Shown: positions 27,743 to 36,660, counted from the first letter of the stretch. The stretch is DNA of 64,000 nt from Lachnospiraceae bacterium (GCA_017399685.1 JAFQBM010000005.1:62001-126000); one strand, 5' to 3'. Notes: a model not told the origin generated them from the letters alone. Translations and numbers: made by a program.

Positions 27743-28099
27743 ATGAAGGGACATATGAATACTGAGTTAGGTGATATTATTGTAGAAAATGAAGCAGTTG
27801 CCCAATATGCCGGACTTTGTGCCATGGAATGTTTTGGTATTGTAGGTATGGCTGTGGTAAGTGTAAAAGATGGATTAGTAAAGTTACTAAAAGGTGACAG
27901 CATTAGTAAAGGTGTAAATGTTGTAATTGAAAACGATGGTGTTGTTGTAAATTATCATGTAATAGTAGCGTATGGAGTAAGCATTGCTGCAGTAGCAGAA
28001 AATTTAAAGGATTCCGTTACTTATAAGTTAGAAGAATTTTTGGGAATGAAAGTAAAATGTATTAATATTTATGTCGAAGGTGTACGAATTTTAGATTAA
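27743..28099 (+). CDS. yloU: Asp23/Gls24 family envelope stress protein (YloU)
   Basis: A 118-residue protein of the Asp23/Gls24 (DUF322) family: GDIIVENEAVAQYAGLCAMECFGIVGMA at the N-terminus and VVNYHVIVAYGVSIAAVAENL in the middle. Relatives sit at the membrane and are linked to envelope stress and fatty-acid metabolism; in Bacillus the gene precedes yloV/fakA, as here (23 bp). AATGGAGG precedes the ATG. Confidence 0.92.
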   Translation: MKGHMNTELGDIIVENEAVAQYAGLCAMECFGIVGMAVVSVKDGLVKLLKGDSISKGVNVVIENDGVVVNYHVIVAYGVSIAAVAENLKDSVTYKLEEFLGMKVKCINIYVEGVRILD

Positions 28100-28122
28100 T
28101 ATGGTTTCGGGAGGAATAAGTT

Positions 28123-29790
28123 GTGTCAATCAAACAAATAGCAGCCGAAAAAGTTCAAAAATGTTTTTTGGCGGGAGCATATCGATTAGAAGCAAAAAAA
28201 GAATATATCAATGAGTTAAATGTATTTCCGGTTCCGGATGGAGATACAGGAACGAATATGTCACTAACTATTATGGCGGCTGCCAAGGAAGTATCTGCAC
28301 TTTCTGATGCTTCTATGGAACAGGTGATGAAGGCGGTTTCCAGCGGTTCCTTACGCGGAGCAAGGGGAAATTCCGGAGTCATCTTATCCCAGCTTTTCCG
28401 TGGTTTTTCAAAGGTTGCTTCAAAGCATGATAAGCTAGATACCTTTATTCTGGCTGATGCTTTTAACCAGGCAGTAGCTACTGCATATAAGGCGGTTATG
28501 AAACCAAAAGAAGGTACGATTCTTACCGTTGCCAAGGCCATGGCAAAGAAAGGTGATGAAGTAGCTGGTTCTATGAAGGATATAGAACAATGGCTGGAGG
28601 CAGTTGTAACATATGGTGATGAGACATTAGAGAAAACGCCGGACATGTTACCAGTATTAAAAGAAGCTGGAGTGGTAGATTCCGGTGGTCAGGGATTGAT
28701 GGAAGTAATGCATGGAATCCTTGATGAGATAAAAGGGATTGAGACGGTGATTGAAACACCGGTTGTAGCAGCGAAAAAGATAGAAATATCAGAAGAAGAA
28801 CCTGTGGATATCAAGTTCGGATATTGTACAGAATTTATTATTTTACTGGAAAAAGAATTTACTTCTCAAGATGAAATGGAATTAAAAGAATATTTAGGTT
28901 CCATTGGCGATTCTTTAGTGGTAGTGGCAGATGATGAGATTGTGAAGATACATGTACACACAAACCATCCTGGATTGGCATTTGAAAAAGGATTAACCTA
29001 TGGTGCTTTATCTCGTATGAAGATTGATAATATGAGAGAAGAGCATCAAGAAAAATTAATTAAGGATGCTGAGAAATTAGCAAAAGAGCAAAGTGAAAAA
29101 GAAGAATTAGAAAAAACAGCATTACCGCTGAAAGAATATGGATTTGTTACCATTTGTGCAGGAAAGGGTATGGAAGAGATATTCACCTCTTTAGGAGCAG
29201 ATGTAGTAATTGAAGGTGGACAGACCATGAATCCAAGTACAGAGGATATTCTGAATGCTATAGCCAAAATCAATGCGAAAAACATTTTTATTCTTCCGAA
29301 CAATAAAAATATTATTTTAGCAGCTAATCAGGCAAGGGATTTAACAGAAGATAAAAATATTGTTGTAATAGAAACCAAAACCATCCCACAAGGAATTTCT
29401 GCTATGATTGGGTTTGATGAAAATGCAGAATTGGAAGATAATCTGCAATCCATGAAGGACATGAGTACTCAGGTATTAACGGGGCAGATTACTTATGCAG
29501 TGCGTGACACAAACATTGAAGGAAAAGAAATTCATAATGGGGACTTTATGGGAATGAATGATAAAGGTCTGGTTAGTGTAGGAACCGATAAGGAAAAAGT
29601 GTCTTTGGAATTATTGGAGAATATGGTGCAAAAAGACAGCGAATTGATTACTATTTACTATGGTACTGAAGTAGGTGAGGTAGAAGCAAATTCTATTTCA
29701 GAAAAGATTTCGCAATGTTTCCCATCTGTAGAAGTTGAATTACAATGTGGAGGACAGCCGGTTTATTACTATATTTTCTCGGTTGAATAA
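28123..29790 (+). CDS. fakA: Fatty acid kinase catalytic subunit (DAK2/YloV family)
   Basis: Family of ATP-dependent kinases that phosphorylate exogenous fatty acids delivered by FakB proteins, feeding PlsX/PlsY. The 555-residue protein starts at GTG 28123 with a GGGAGG site. The N-terminal DAK2 (dihydroxyacetone-kinase-like) nucleotide domain (about 10-200) has the metal-binding VFPVPDGDTGTNM and GARGNSGVILSQ loops; a middle domain (about 230-330) and a C-terminal DUF1949/FakA domain follow (about 350-555). plsX, the partner enzyme, lies 10 kb downstream. fakB is not in the window. Confidence 0.9.
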   Translation: MSIKQIAAEKVQKCFLAGAYRLEAKKEYINELNVFPVPDGDTGTNMSLTIMAAAKEVSALSDASMEQVMKAVSSGSLRGARGNSGVILSQLFRGFSKVASKHDKLDTFILADAFNQAVATAYKAVMKPKEGTILTVAKAMAKKGDEVAGSMKDIEQWLEAVVTYGDETLEKTPDMLPVLKEAGVVDSGGQGLMEVMHGILDEIKGIETVIETPVVAAKKIEISEEEPVDIKFGYCTEFIILLEKEFTSQDEMELKEYLGSIGDSLVVVADDEIVKIHVHTNHPGLAFEKGLTYGALSRMKIDNMREEHQEKLIKDAEKLAKEQSEKEELEKTALPLKEYGFVTICAGKGMEEIFTSLGADVVIEGGQTMNPSTEDILNAIAKINAKNIFILPNNKNIILAANQARDLTEDKNIVVIETKTIPQGISAMIGFDENAELEDNLQSMKDMSTQVLTGQITYAVRDTNIEGKEIHNGDFMGMNDKGLVSVGTDKEKVSLELLENMVQKDSELITIYYGTEVGEVEANSISEKISQCFPSVEVELQCGGQPVYYYIFSVE

Positions 29791-29804
29791 AAGAGGGTGA
29801 TGGT

Positions 29805-31823
29805 TTGGAACGAAGTGATTCCATTATGGTGGTAAAGGGAATTGGAGAAAAAACAGCAAAGTTATTTTCGAAAAAAAGGATACAAACAATTGATGATCTT
29901 TTAAAGTTTTATCCAAAGTCTTATCAGGAATTTAAAGATCCTTTGCCGATAGAAGATGTTTTGTTAGAGGAAAAGGTGGCTGTCTTTGGACAGATTTGTC
30001 AAAAACCAATTGCCAGAAATCCTTCAAAGATAAACATCACGGTTACAAAGATTCGGGATCATACCGGTTCCATAGAAGTTTGTTGGTATCATATGCCATA
30101 TTTAAAGAACTTTTTCCATCTAGGAGATACTTACGTTTTTGTAGGAGAAGTTTCGAAAAAATACGGAAAACTGGTGATGGAACAACCTCAGTATTATAAG
30201 GTAGAAGAATATGAGAAGCAAAAACAGACTTTGGTTCCGGTTTATTCATCCACCCAAGGGCTTTCCAATAAGCTGATTCAAAAGTCAGTGAAACAGGCAT
30301 TGGAGTCCGTTGCGAAGACGAAAGAGTATCTGCCGGAATATCTGGTGGATAAATATCAGTTGACAGATATTTTTCAGGCTACTTATATGATGCACTTTCC
30401 GAAGAATAAGGAAGAAGTTCTTATGGCGAGAAAAAGATTAGCTTTTGATGAGTTTTTTGCTTTTCTGGCTTCTATGGAGTGGTTAAAGGAACAGGATATT
30501 AAAAGAAAGAATGAAAATCCAATAAGTGACAAGGTTTCCTTAACACCATTGTTGACGAAACTTCCGTATGAATTAACGAATGCACAAAAAAATGTGTTAA
30601 GTGATATACGAAAAGATTTGCAGAGTGAATATGTCATGAACCGTCTGGTACAGGGAGACGTAGGTTCTGGAAAGACCATTATTGCTATTTGTGCTTTATT
30701 CTATATGTTGGAAAGTGGGTACCAGGGGGCTTTAATGGCACCTACAGAAGTGCTTGCGAAACAACACTATATGGAAATGATAGAGTTGTTTAAAGACTTA
30801 CCTTATCAGGTGGAACTTCTGACTGGTTCCACTCCTGCTGCACAAAAAAAGAGGTGTTATGAAAATCTGAAAGAAGGCATTACCAGTCTCGTGATTGGAA
30901 CCCATGCTTTGTTGGAGGATAAAGTTACCTTTAAAAATTTAGGTATGGTTATTACAGATGAGCAGCATCGCTTTGGAGTAAAACAAAGAGAAAAATTAAG
31001 TTTAAAAGGAAATGCTCCTCATACCTTGATTATGAGTGCTACACCGATTCCCAGAACCCTTGCCATTATATTATATGGTGACCTGGATATTTCTATTGTA
31101 AATGAGCTGCCGAAAAACCGTCTTCCTATCAAGAATTGTGTGGTTGGTACCAGTTATCGGAACACAGCTTACGATTTTATAAAGAAACAGATTTTGGAGG
31201 GAAGACAGGCATATATTATTTGCCCTATGGTGGAAGAGGGGGAAAATTCGGAACTGGAAAACGTAACATCCTATCAAAATAAACTGGAAGAATATTATCA
31301 AAATGAAATGAAAGTAGGAAAGCTACATGGAAAAATGAAACCACAGGAAAAAGAACTTGTTATGAAGGATTTTGCAGAAGGAAAGATTCAGATTTTAGTT
31401 TCTACCACAGTCATTGAAGTAGGAATTAATGTTCCAAATGCGACAGTCATGATGATAGAAAATGCAGAACGTTTTGGACTTGCACAATTGCATCAGTTAA
31501 GGGGACGGGTAGGAAGAGGAAGCCATCAATCCTACTGCATTATGATGTATAAAAAGGACAGCAAAGAAACCAAAGAACGTCTGGAGGTTTTGAATCATTC
31601 CAATGATGGTTTTTACATTGCCAATGAAGATTTGAGGCTGAGAGGACCGGGAGATTTTTTTGGAATCCGACAAAGTGGAGAATTTGATTTTAAAGTTGGT
31701 GACATATATAACGACCAGGAAATGTTGAGAAGCGCCAAAGAATCGGTAAACGAACTGAAGGAAAAGGGATTGTTAAAGGAAGGAATGCTTCCGGATTATA
31801 TGTCAAAAGCCTTAATTATGTAA
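29805..31823 (+). CDS. recG: ATP-dependent DNA helicase RecG
   Basis: Branch-migration helicase that remodels stalled forks and Holliday junctions. The 672-residue protein has the N-terminal wedge (OB) domain (about 50-160), motif I GDVGSGKTI (about 284-292), motif II DEQH (about 387), SATPIPRT, and the helicase C domain with QLRGRVGRG and the RecG-specific TRG-like C-terminal motif (DLRLRGPGDFFGIRQSG). The start is TTG at 29805 with GAGGGTGATGG; ATG 29826 is the alternative. It is 14 bp after fakA. A long palindrome follows the stop. Confidence 0.96.
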   Translation: MERSDSIMVVKGIGEKTAKLFSKKRIQTIDDLLKFYPKSYQEFKDPLPIEDVLLEEKVAVFGQICQKPIARNPSKINITVTKIRDHTGSIEVCWYHMPYLKNFFHLGDTYVFVGEVSKKYGKLVMEQPQYYKVEEYEKQKQTLVPVYSSTQGLSNKLIQKSVKQALESVAKTKEYLPEYLVDKYQLTDIFQATYMMHFPKNKEEVLMARKRLAFDEFFAFLASMEWLKEQDIKRKNENPISDKVSLTPLLTKLPYELTNAQKNVLSDIRKDLQSEYVMNRLVQGDVGSGKTIIAICALFYMLESGYQGALMAPTEVLAKQHYMEMIELFKDLPYQVELLTGSTPAAQKKRCYENLKEGITSLVIGTHALLEDKVTFKNLGMVITDEQHRFGVKQREKLSLKGNAPHTLIMSATPIPRTLAIILYGDLDISIVNELPKNRLPIKNCVVGTSYRNTAYDFIKKQILEGRQAYIICPMVEEGENSELENVTSYQNKLEEYYQNEMKVGKLHGKMKPQEKELVMKDFAEGKIQILVSTTVIEVGINVPNATVMMIENAERFGLAQLHQLRGRVGRGSHQSYCIMMYKKDSKETKERLEVLNHSNDGFYIANEDLRLRGPGDFFGIRQSGEFDFKVGDIYNDQEMLRSAKESVNELKEKGLLKEGMLPDYMSKALIM

Positions 31824-31930
31824 AGCTGCCGTATTATAATTTATATGTCGTATGGTAAAAGAGGATTGTTACTATTGATATAGGAACAGTAACAACTTTT
31901 CATCGACGTTTTATTATATTACGACAGCTT
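31823..31930. repeat. Long imperfect palindrome after recG
   Basis: Arms of 17 bp (31823-31839 and 31914-31930) match at 15 of 17 positions, with an inner perfect stem TTGTTACT / AGTAACAA (31866-31873 / 31888-31895). Intervening arms also partly pair. There is no U-tract on either strand, so it is not a normal terminator. The ends read AGCTGYCGTAWTA, close to the left end of the palindrome at 7665-7757. Confidence 0.55.
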
Positions 31931-31937
31931 ACGGTTG

Positions 31938-32034
31938 AAAAAGAATACAAATCCCTAATGATTCATGCCGTATCTTATATCATCTTATTTTTAAAGATTA
32001 AGATAGAGAATCATTTCGATAAATGGTTTGTATT
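31938..32034 (-). terminator. Long-stem terminator of the SASP gene
   Basis: Read on the minus strand, AATACAAA (32034-32027), ATGATTC (32014-32008) and TATCTTA (32005-31999) pair with TAAGATA, GAATCAT and TTTGTATT in order, and the final arm is followed by CTTTTTC. The stem begins in the gene's stop region. The long, interrupted stem is unusual for a terminator. Confidence 0.55.
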
Positions 32035-32236
32035 ATGAATTTTTCATCATTTCTTTTTCCTGTGCGGCAATCATTTTCTTAACCATCTGACCACCTACAC
32101 TACCGTTTTGGTATGAAGTTAAGTCACCGTTATAACCTTCTTTTAAAGGTACACCGATTTCTTTTGCAACTTCAAACTTGAACTTGTCAAGGGCACTTTT
32201 TGCTTGTGGAACTTCTGGGTTTTTTTGACGACTCAT
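32033..32236 (-). CDS. Small acid-soluble spore protein, alpha/beta type
   Basis: DNA-coating protein of the dormant spore core, degraded at germination by the GPR protease. The 67-residue protein has the family blocks ALDKFKFEVAKEIGVPL (the FEVA region is where GPR cuts) and GYNGDLTSYQNGSVGGQMVKKMI. The start ATG at 32236 has CGGAGG; an upstream in-frame ATG at 32254 precedes the ribosome site. A CATACTA box 43 bp upstream fits forespore sigma-G. Strong evidence that the organism sporulates. Confidence 0.94.
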   Translation of the reverse strand: MSRQKNPEVPQAKSALDKFKFEVAKEIGVPLKEGYNGDLTSYQNGSVGGQMVKKMIAAQEKEMMKNS

Positions 32237-32278
32237 AGGATTCCTCCGTTTCAAAATGTGAACTACAAGTTACAGTGT

Positions 32279-32285
32279 TAGTATG
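32279..32285 (-). promoter_or_regulatory. Possible sigma-G -10 box for the SASP gene
   Basis: CATACTA on the minus strand matches the CATnHTA -10 of sigma-G, at a suitable distance upstream of the start. A clear -35 (GHATR) at 17-18 bp is not seen. Confidence 0.35.
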
Positions 32286-32305
32286 AGTAAATTTCAAAAA
32301 AACAA

Positions 32306-32349
32306 AACAACCAATGTTTGTAAAAAAAAGAACAACCGATGTTTGTAAA
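32306..32349. repeat. Tandem direct repeat between SASP gene and rsmD
   Basis: AACAACCAATGTTTGTAAA (32306-32324) and AACAACCGATGTTTGTAAA (32331-32349) differ at one base and are spaced 25 bp apart. They lie between two divergent promoters and could be protein-binding sites. Confidence 0.6.
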
Positions 32350-32370
32350 GGAAATGAGAATAATTTATAG

Positions 32371-32398
32371 TTGTAATCAGTAAAAATTGTGATATAAT
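32371..32398 (+). promoter_or_regulatory. Putative promoter of rsmD
   Basis: TTGTAA (32371-32376), a 16-bp spacer and consensus TATAAT (32393-32398), 58 bp before rsmD. Confidence 0.6.
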
Positions 32399-32455
32399 AT
32401 GATATTTATACCAAAAATAAAGTTAGGATAAATTTTAAATCGGAAAGCAGGAAAA

Positions 32456-33022
32456 ATGAGAGTAATAGCAGGAACAGCAAGAAGTATAAAATTACAAACT
32501 ATAGAAGGAATGAATACAAGACCCACGACAGACCGCACAAAAGAAACATTGTTTAACGTAATAGGAAGCAATCTTTATGGAATTGTATTTTTGGATTTAT
32601 TTAGTGGAAGTGGTGCGATTGGAATTGAAGCATTAAGCAGAGGTGCAGATAAAGTATATTTTGTGGAAGAAAACAAGAAGGCAGTGGAGTGTATCCGGCA
32701 AAATCTTCAGCATACAAAACTGGAGAAAGATGCGGTGGTTTTACAACAGGATGTGTTTGTTGCTTTAGATTCTCTTTTAAAAAATAAGACTCCATTAGAT
32801 ATTATTTTTATGGACCCTCCATATGGAAAAGAACTGGAAAAGAGTGTATTATCTAAATTAAATGAAGCTGTAGATTTAGATGATGATATTATGATAATAG
32901 TAGAATCGGATTTGCAGACAGAGTTTTCTTATTTGGAGCAAACCATGTTTGAAGTATACAAAGAAAAAAGATATAAAACCAATAAACATACTTTTATTCG
33001 TAAGAAGTACGTGAACGAGTAA
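32456..33022 (+). CDS. rsmD: 16S rRNA (guanine(966)-N(2))-methyltransferase
   Basis: Methylates G966 of 16S rRNA using SAM. In 188 residues: the RNA-contact N-terminus MRVIAGTARS...TRPTTDRTKETLFN, SAM-binding LDLFSGSGAIGIEALSRGA (about 45-63) and the catalytic DPPY motif (IIFMDPPYGKE, about 120). It is upstream of coaD (27 bp), the order known from Bacillus (ylbH-coaD). Confidence 0.95.
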   Translation: MRVIAGTARSIKLQTIEGMNTRPTTDRTKETLFNVIGSNLYGIVFLDLFSGSGAIGIEALSRGADKVYFVEENKKAVECIRQNLQHTKLEKDAVVLQQDVFVALDSLLKNKTPLDIIFMDPPYGKELEKSVLSKLNEAVDLDDDIMIIVESDLQTEFSYLEQTMFEVYKEKRYKTNKHTFIRKKYVNE

Positions 33023-33049
33023 TAAAACGGTATTTATACGGAGGGTAAT

Positions 33050-33538
33050 ATGAAGACAGCAATTTATCCAGGCAGCTTTGATCCTATTACATTAGGGCAT
33101 TTAGATGTAATTAGGCGGTCAGCTAAAATATTTGATAAAGTAATCATAGGAGTATTAAATAATAGTTCAAAGTCACCATTGTTTTTGGTGGAAGAACGTG
33201 TTAAGATGATTCAAGAAGCAGTAAAAGATATGGAAAAGGTGACAGTAGAATCATTTTCCGGTCTGTTGGTAGATTTCGCGAAAGAAAAAAATGCAGATGT
33301 AATTGTCAGAGGACTTCGGGCGATTACAGATTTTGAATATGAATTACAGATGTCCCAGCTTAATAATAAACTGAATCCGGATGTGGATACCATGTTTTTA
33401 ACCACAAGTGTAGAATATGCTTACTTAAGTTCCAGTGCTATAAAGGAAATTGCGAAGTTTGGTGGCAGTATCGAATCTTTGGTACCGGAAAATGTAATTA
33501 AGCCGGTGTATGAAAAATTTCAGATTACACTATCCTAG
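33050..33538 (+). CDS. coaD: Phosphopantetheine adenylyltransferase
   Basis: Penultimate step of coenzyme A synthesis: 4'-phosphopantetheine + ATP to dephospho-CoA. The 162-residue protein has [16 protein letters not shown] (nucleotidyltransferase TxGH motif), the [20 protein letters not shown] core and [14 protein letters not shown] near the end. GGAGGG ribosome site. Followed by a coiled-coil protein after 12 bp. Confidence 0.97.
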   Translation: MKTAIYPGSFDPITLGHLDVIRRSAKIFDKVIIGVLNNSSKSPLFLVEERVKMIQEAVKDMEKVTVESFSGLLVDFAKEKNADVIVRGLRAITDFEYELQMSQLNNKLNPDVDTMFLTTSVEYAYLSSSAIKEIAKFGGSIESLVPENVIKPVYEKFQITLS

Positions 33539-33550
33539 GAGGAACGAAAA

Positions 33551-34204
33551 ATGGCGAAAAAAACAATTGTTGATTATTTAGACGATTTAGAAATATATGT
33601 AGACACGATAAAACTGGCTCCATTGTCTCCGAAGAAAATTTATGTGGACAAGGAAGAACTTATGATGATGATTCAGGAAGTGAAGTTACGCCTTCCGGGA
33701 GAAATGGAACGCAGTCAGAAAATCGTTAAGAACAAAGATGGAATTCTTGACAGTGCAAGAGAAGAAGCAGAAAATATACTTTCTAATGCCAAAGCAGAGG
33801 CGGCTGCTATGATAGAAGAAAGTGAAATCGTTAAGAATGCACAGATAAAGGCAGAGGAACTCATTGAAGCTGCAAAGCAGGAATGTAAGGACATGGTTGG
33901 GGAGACTCAGGAATATGTTAAGAGTCTTTTGGACCAGGCACGGGATGAAGCAAAGCAAATGCGTTCCGGTGCATTGTATTACACCATAGATACTTTAGGA
34001 GATATTGAAAACTACATAAAGAGAACTTTGGAAGAAAATGCAGTTGCTTTTCAAAATTTAAGTACCGCATTAAATCAAAGTCTGGATGTAATCTCAGCAA
34101 ATCGTGCAGAGATTGACCAGCAGATTGAAGTGTTCCAGCAGGCGGAAGAAGAAACTGCAACCATTTCTGAGCAGGAACTGGAAGAAATGGAAGATTTAGA
34201 GTAG
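33551..34204 (+). CDS. Coiled-coil protein, V-ATPase subunit H/DivIVA-like
   Basis: A 217-residue acidic, fully helical protein. Residues 1-50 form a charged N-terminal module (YLDDLEIYVDTIKLAPLSPKKIYVDKEELMM), followed by Ala/Glu-rich heptads (about 60-150: SAREEAENILSNAKAEAAAMIEE) and a second helical region (about 155-215). Such proteins are often labelled V-type ATPase subunit H-like because of the EEAE heptads, but there are no other ATPase genes here; a DivIVA-like scaffold is an alternative. It is cotranscribed with coaD (12 bp) and overlaps the convergent ylbJ by 9 nt. Confidence 0.75.
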   Translation: MAKKTIVDYLDDLEIYVDTIKLAPLSPKKIYVDKEELMMMIQEVKLRLPGEMERSQKIVKNKDGILDSAREEAENILSNAKAEAAAMIEESEIVKNAQIKAEELIEAAKQECKDMVGETQEYVKSLLDQARDEAKQMRSGALYYTIDTLGDIENYIKRTLEENAVAFQNLSTALNQSLDVISANRAEIDQQIEVFQQAEEETATISEQELEEMEDLE

Positions 34205-35101
34205 GAATAAGGCCAGATGATAGGTAAAAAAACTAAGGAGTCCCTTTGCGATGATGTACCAGATAAGGGAAAAATCCTTTGAGGTTACACTTTTTACCTG
34301 AAAAATAGAGCAGATTCCTCCGAAATTAAGCAAAACAAAAGCAAGGGCAAGTTTTTTTTGCGTTTCCAGAAAAGAAAGTGACATGATATTTTTAAGTCCT
34401 GTGGTTACTTCTAAAAAACAACAGGACAGAGTTACTTTCTGGCTTGGAAACAAATGATTTCCAAGTAAAATCATAATGGAAAAAAGAACGATATAACCAC
34501 ATATTTTTATCATAATTTCAAAAGAGTCTAAGATAACAGCATCTAAACTGCTGTTATTTTTTTTACGACTTTGTTCTTCGGAAGGAATGTTGGTATTTTT
34601 GAAAAAAATCCGGTAAATAAAATAGGAGAGCAATAAAAGAAATAAAATAGGAAAATAAAAGATAACAAGTACACTGGAAACAGATGCTCTTTCCTGTAAT
34701 AAACTAACGTGAAAATAACCTAGTAAAAACATGGGACTAATGTTTGAAATAAAAGGCAGCAAAAAATTAGCAAAGGATTTTGAAAAATTTCCATTATCGT
34801 AAAGGTCTTTTAAAATTTTTGATCCTAATGGATAACCACAGAAAAATCCAATGAAAAACAAAAAAGGAAGACTTTTATGAAACTTTTTTTTGCGGTAGAT
34901 AGGGTAGAAGGGAAGGCAGAATAAATTTTCGCAGTTATTTACTAAAATCACGCCGCAGATAATGATGAAAGGAAGCATGGCCGGAAGCAGATTTTGATAC
35001 CATAATAACAAACCATTTCTGGTGCCTTCCATGGTAATTTTGGGGAAGGATAGGAAAAGGAAAAGGCAGATAAGGGGAAGGATCTTTTTCAAAATCTTCA
35101 T
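34196..35101 (-). CDS. ylbJ: Sporulation integral membrane protein YlbJ-like
   Basis: A 301-residue polytopic membrane protein (about eight hydrophobic segments) of the nucleoside-recognition/YlbJ family: an N-terminal MEGTRNGLLLWYQNLLPAMLPFIIICG gate-like motif, FFCGYPLGSKI (about 105-115), SNISPMFLLG and a second inverted half with NHLFPSQKV and GLKNIMSL. YlbJ is needed for mid-stage sporulation in Bacillus. It is shorter than the roughly 400-residue Bacillus form. The start at 35101 has GAAAGGA; the frame is open up to 35164, but no ribosome site is seen there. A strong hairpin covers its ribosome site. Confidence 0.85.
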   Translation of the reverse strand: MKILKKILPLICLFLFLSFPKITMEGTRNGLLLWYQNLLPAMLPFIIICGVILVNNCENLFCLPFYPIYRKKKFHKSLPFLFFIGFFCGYPLGSKILKDLYDNGNFSKSFANFLLPFISNISPMFLLGYFHVSLLQERASVSSVLVIFYFPILFLLLLSYFIYRIFFKNTNIPSEEQSRKKNNSSLDAVILDSFEIMIKICGYIVLFSIMILLGNHLFPSQKVTLSCCFLEVTTGLKNIMSLSFLETQKKLALAFVLLNFGGICSIFQVKSVTSKDFSLIWYIIAKGLLSFFTYHLALFLL

Positions 35102-35108
35102 GGTTGGA

Positions 35109-35148
35109 TTCCTTTCATAGATGTACGTGTTACATTCTATGAAAGGAA
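35109..35148 (-). promoter_or_regulatory. Hairpin covering the ylbJ ribosome-binding site
   Basis: On the minus strand TTCCTTTCATAGAaTGT pairs with ACATCTATGAAAGGAA (one bulged A; the inner CCTTTCATAGA / TCTATGAAAGG is a perfect 11-bp match at 35146-35136 / 35121-35111). The right arm contains GAAAGGA, the only ribosome site for ATG 35101. There is no U-tract on either side. Confidence 0.65.
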
Positions 35149-35190
35149 AAAGAGAATTATTCATTACTGTTTACGTGTGAATAGTTACAA

Positions 35191-36417
35191 TTATTCTGTT
35201 TGTGCAGTTAATATTATGGTTTTTTCTTTTGGTATTTCTGTTTGGAATTTTTGCAACACAATCAGCTGATATAGTTCTTCACTTTTTTTATCTATATGGT
35301 ACATTTTTTTTCCTAAATCAGAAAGTTTTTGTTGGTCTACAGGACGATAAAAAACAGGAATAGAGGAATTTTTACTGATTTCTTTTAAAAGTAAAGAGGC
35401 ATCTGTCCGAAAACCAAGTATTTTTCCGTAATAAGTAATATCTTTTTCCAAGAAAAGTTGCATTTGTTCAGTTGTTATTTCCAAAAGAAAATGTAATAAA
35501 AAACGCTGAATTCGAGTGTTTGTATAACCTTTATGTTTTAAAAGAAGGATTAGTTCTTCTAAAGTTAAAGTAGGAGAGTAAAGCTTCCAAAAACGACGTT
35601 CCAACTCTTCGGTACCATCGAAATAACTACTCATAGGGTGAGGTTGGGTTATTTTGTGATAATGAAAAAAAGTGGAGAAATCATTTAAGGCAATAGGGAA
35701 AGTTTTACCATAGTTTTTATGAAAGATTTCTTTCATGGCAGGAGGGAGAGCTTCGTAAAATGAATCGCTATGATGATCCAAAACGGCACTCCGGATTGCA
35801 GTAGCTGAACTAATGGCAGAAGAGAGTTCCTTTTGGTGATACTGATTGTTTATTCTTGCAATAGGAACCGGGATTATTTTGCTTTGTAATTTGTTCAAAG
35901 CCAGAATGTATTCTAAAGCCAGAATGTTATTTGGAGTATCAAGGAGGAGGACGAATTCTTCTCCTAACAGTATAGATACTGCGTTTCTTCTTGCTTTTGG
36001 AAAAGGAAGTCCTTCTTTTAAATTTTGTCTTAAAATTCGCTTATAATCATCACTTTCATGTTCCAAGAATTGAGCCAGTTTATAAAAAAGGTCTAAATCA
36101 TGGGTTTCCACACCAAAAGACAAATGGCTTACAACACCAAGCTGATGTAACAGGTTTACAGCACCTAAGGCGAAATAATTAGCACTGGCAGTAGCATAGC
36201 AGACCGGTAATTCTATAATCAAATCGGCTCCTTCTGATAATGCGGCTTTTGCTCTTTGATACTTGGAAAGCAAGGCAGGTTCCCCACGCTGAACAAAAGG
36301 TCCACTCATGATTACTACTACATAATCAGCTCCGGTGCATTCTTTTGCTTTTTGAATTTGATATTTATGGCCGTTGTGAAACGGATTATATTCTGCTATG
36401 ATTCCTAATATCTTCAT
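35191..36417 (-). CDS. tmcAL: tRNA(Met) cytidine acetate ligase TmcAL
   Basis: ATP-dependent enzyme that acetylates C34 of elongator tRNA-Met (ac4C) using acetate; formerly YlbM. The 408-residue protein has the nucleotidyltransferase HxGH motif in IAEYNPFHNGHKYQI (about 7-21), VVVIMSGPFVQRGEPAL, the LIIELP segment and the C-terminal region (about 280-400) with LRTDASLLLKEI-like blocks. It sits next to ylbJ, coaD and yceD as in Bacillus. It diverges from pta, which shares the intergenic region. Confidence 0.94.
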   Translation of the reverse strand: MKILGIIAEYNPFHNGHKYQIQKAKECTGADYVVVIMSGPFVQRGEPALLSKYQRAKAALSEGADLIIELPVCYATASANYFALGAVNLLHQLGVVSHLSFGVETHDLDLFYKLAQFLEHESDDYKRILRQNLKEGLPFPKARRNAVSILLGEEFVLLLDTPNNILALEYILALNKLQSKIIPVPIARINNQYHQKELSSAISSATAIRSAVLDHHSDSFYEALPPAMKEIFHKNYGKTFPIALNDFSTFFHYHKITQPHPMSSYFDGTEELERRFWKLYSPTLTLEELILLLKHKGYTNTRIQRFLLHFLLEITTEQMQLFLEKDITYYGKILGFRTDASLLLKEISKNSSIPVFYRPVDQQKLSDLGKKMYHIDKKSEELYQLIVLQKFQTEIPKEKTIILTAQTE

Positions 36418-36551
36418 ATTATTACTTCCTTATCATATCATTTTAGGGAAAATCTATTGTTCCTTAGTATCTGCATTATAGTATATATGATAACCCTAAA
36501 AAACAAAAGAAAATTGTATCTTAAAAAAGACAATTTTTTCGAAATTGTGTA

Positions 36552-36580
36552 TTGTATACAAGAAAATAATGGTTTATAAT
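36552..36580 (+). promoter_or_regulatory. Putative promoter of pta-ackA
   Basis: TTGTAT (36552-36557), 17 bp and consensus TATAAT (36575-36580), 81 bp before pta. In the same gap an inverted repeat TTTTAGGG (36441-36448) / CCCTAAAA (36494-36501) flanks a minus-strand TATAAT (36480-36475) that may serve tmcAL. Confidence 0.55.
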
Positions 36581-36660
36581 GAAACGTAGTTGAGTTTATT
36601 CTATTGTTCAGATGTGAACAGTAATGAGTTTATCACATATATTGAAAGGAGAACATCATC

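Noticed and set aside
36441-36501. TTTTAGGG / CCCTAAAA inverted repeat in the tmcAL-pta gap as an operator
   Set aside because: Arms are 45 bp apart, with AT-rich low complexity; not strong enough to stand as a finding.
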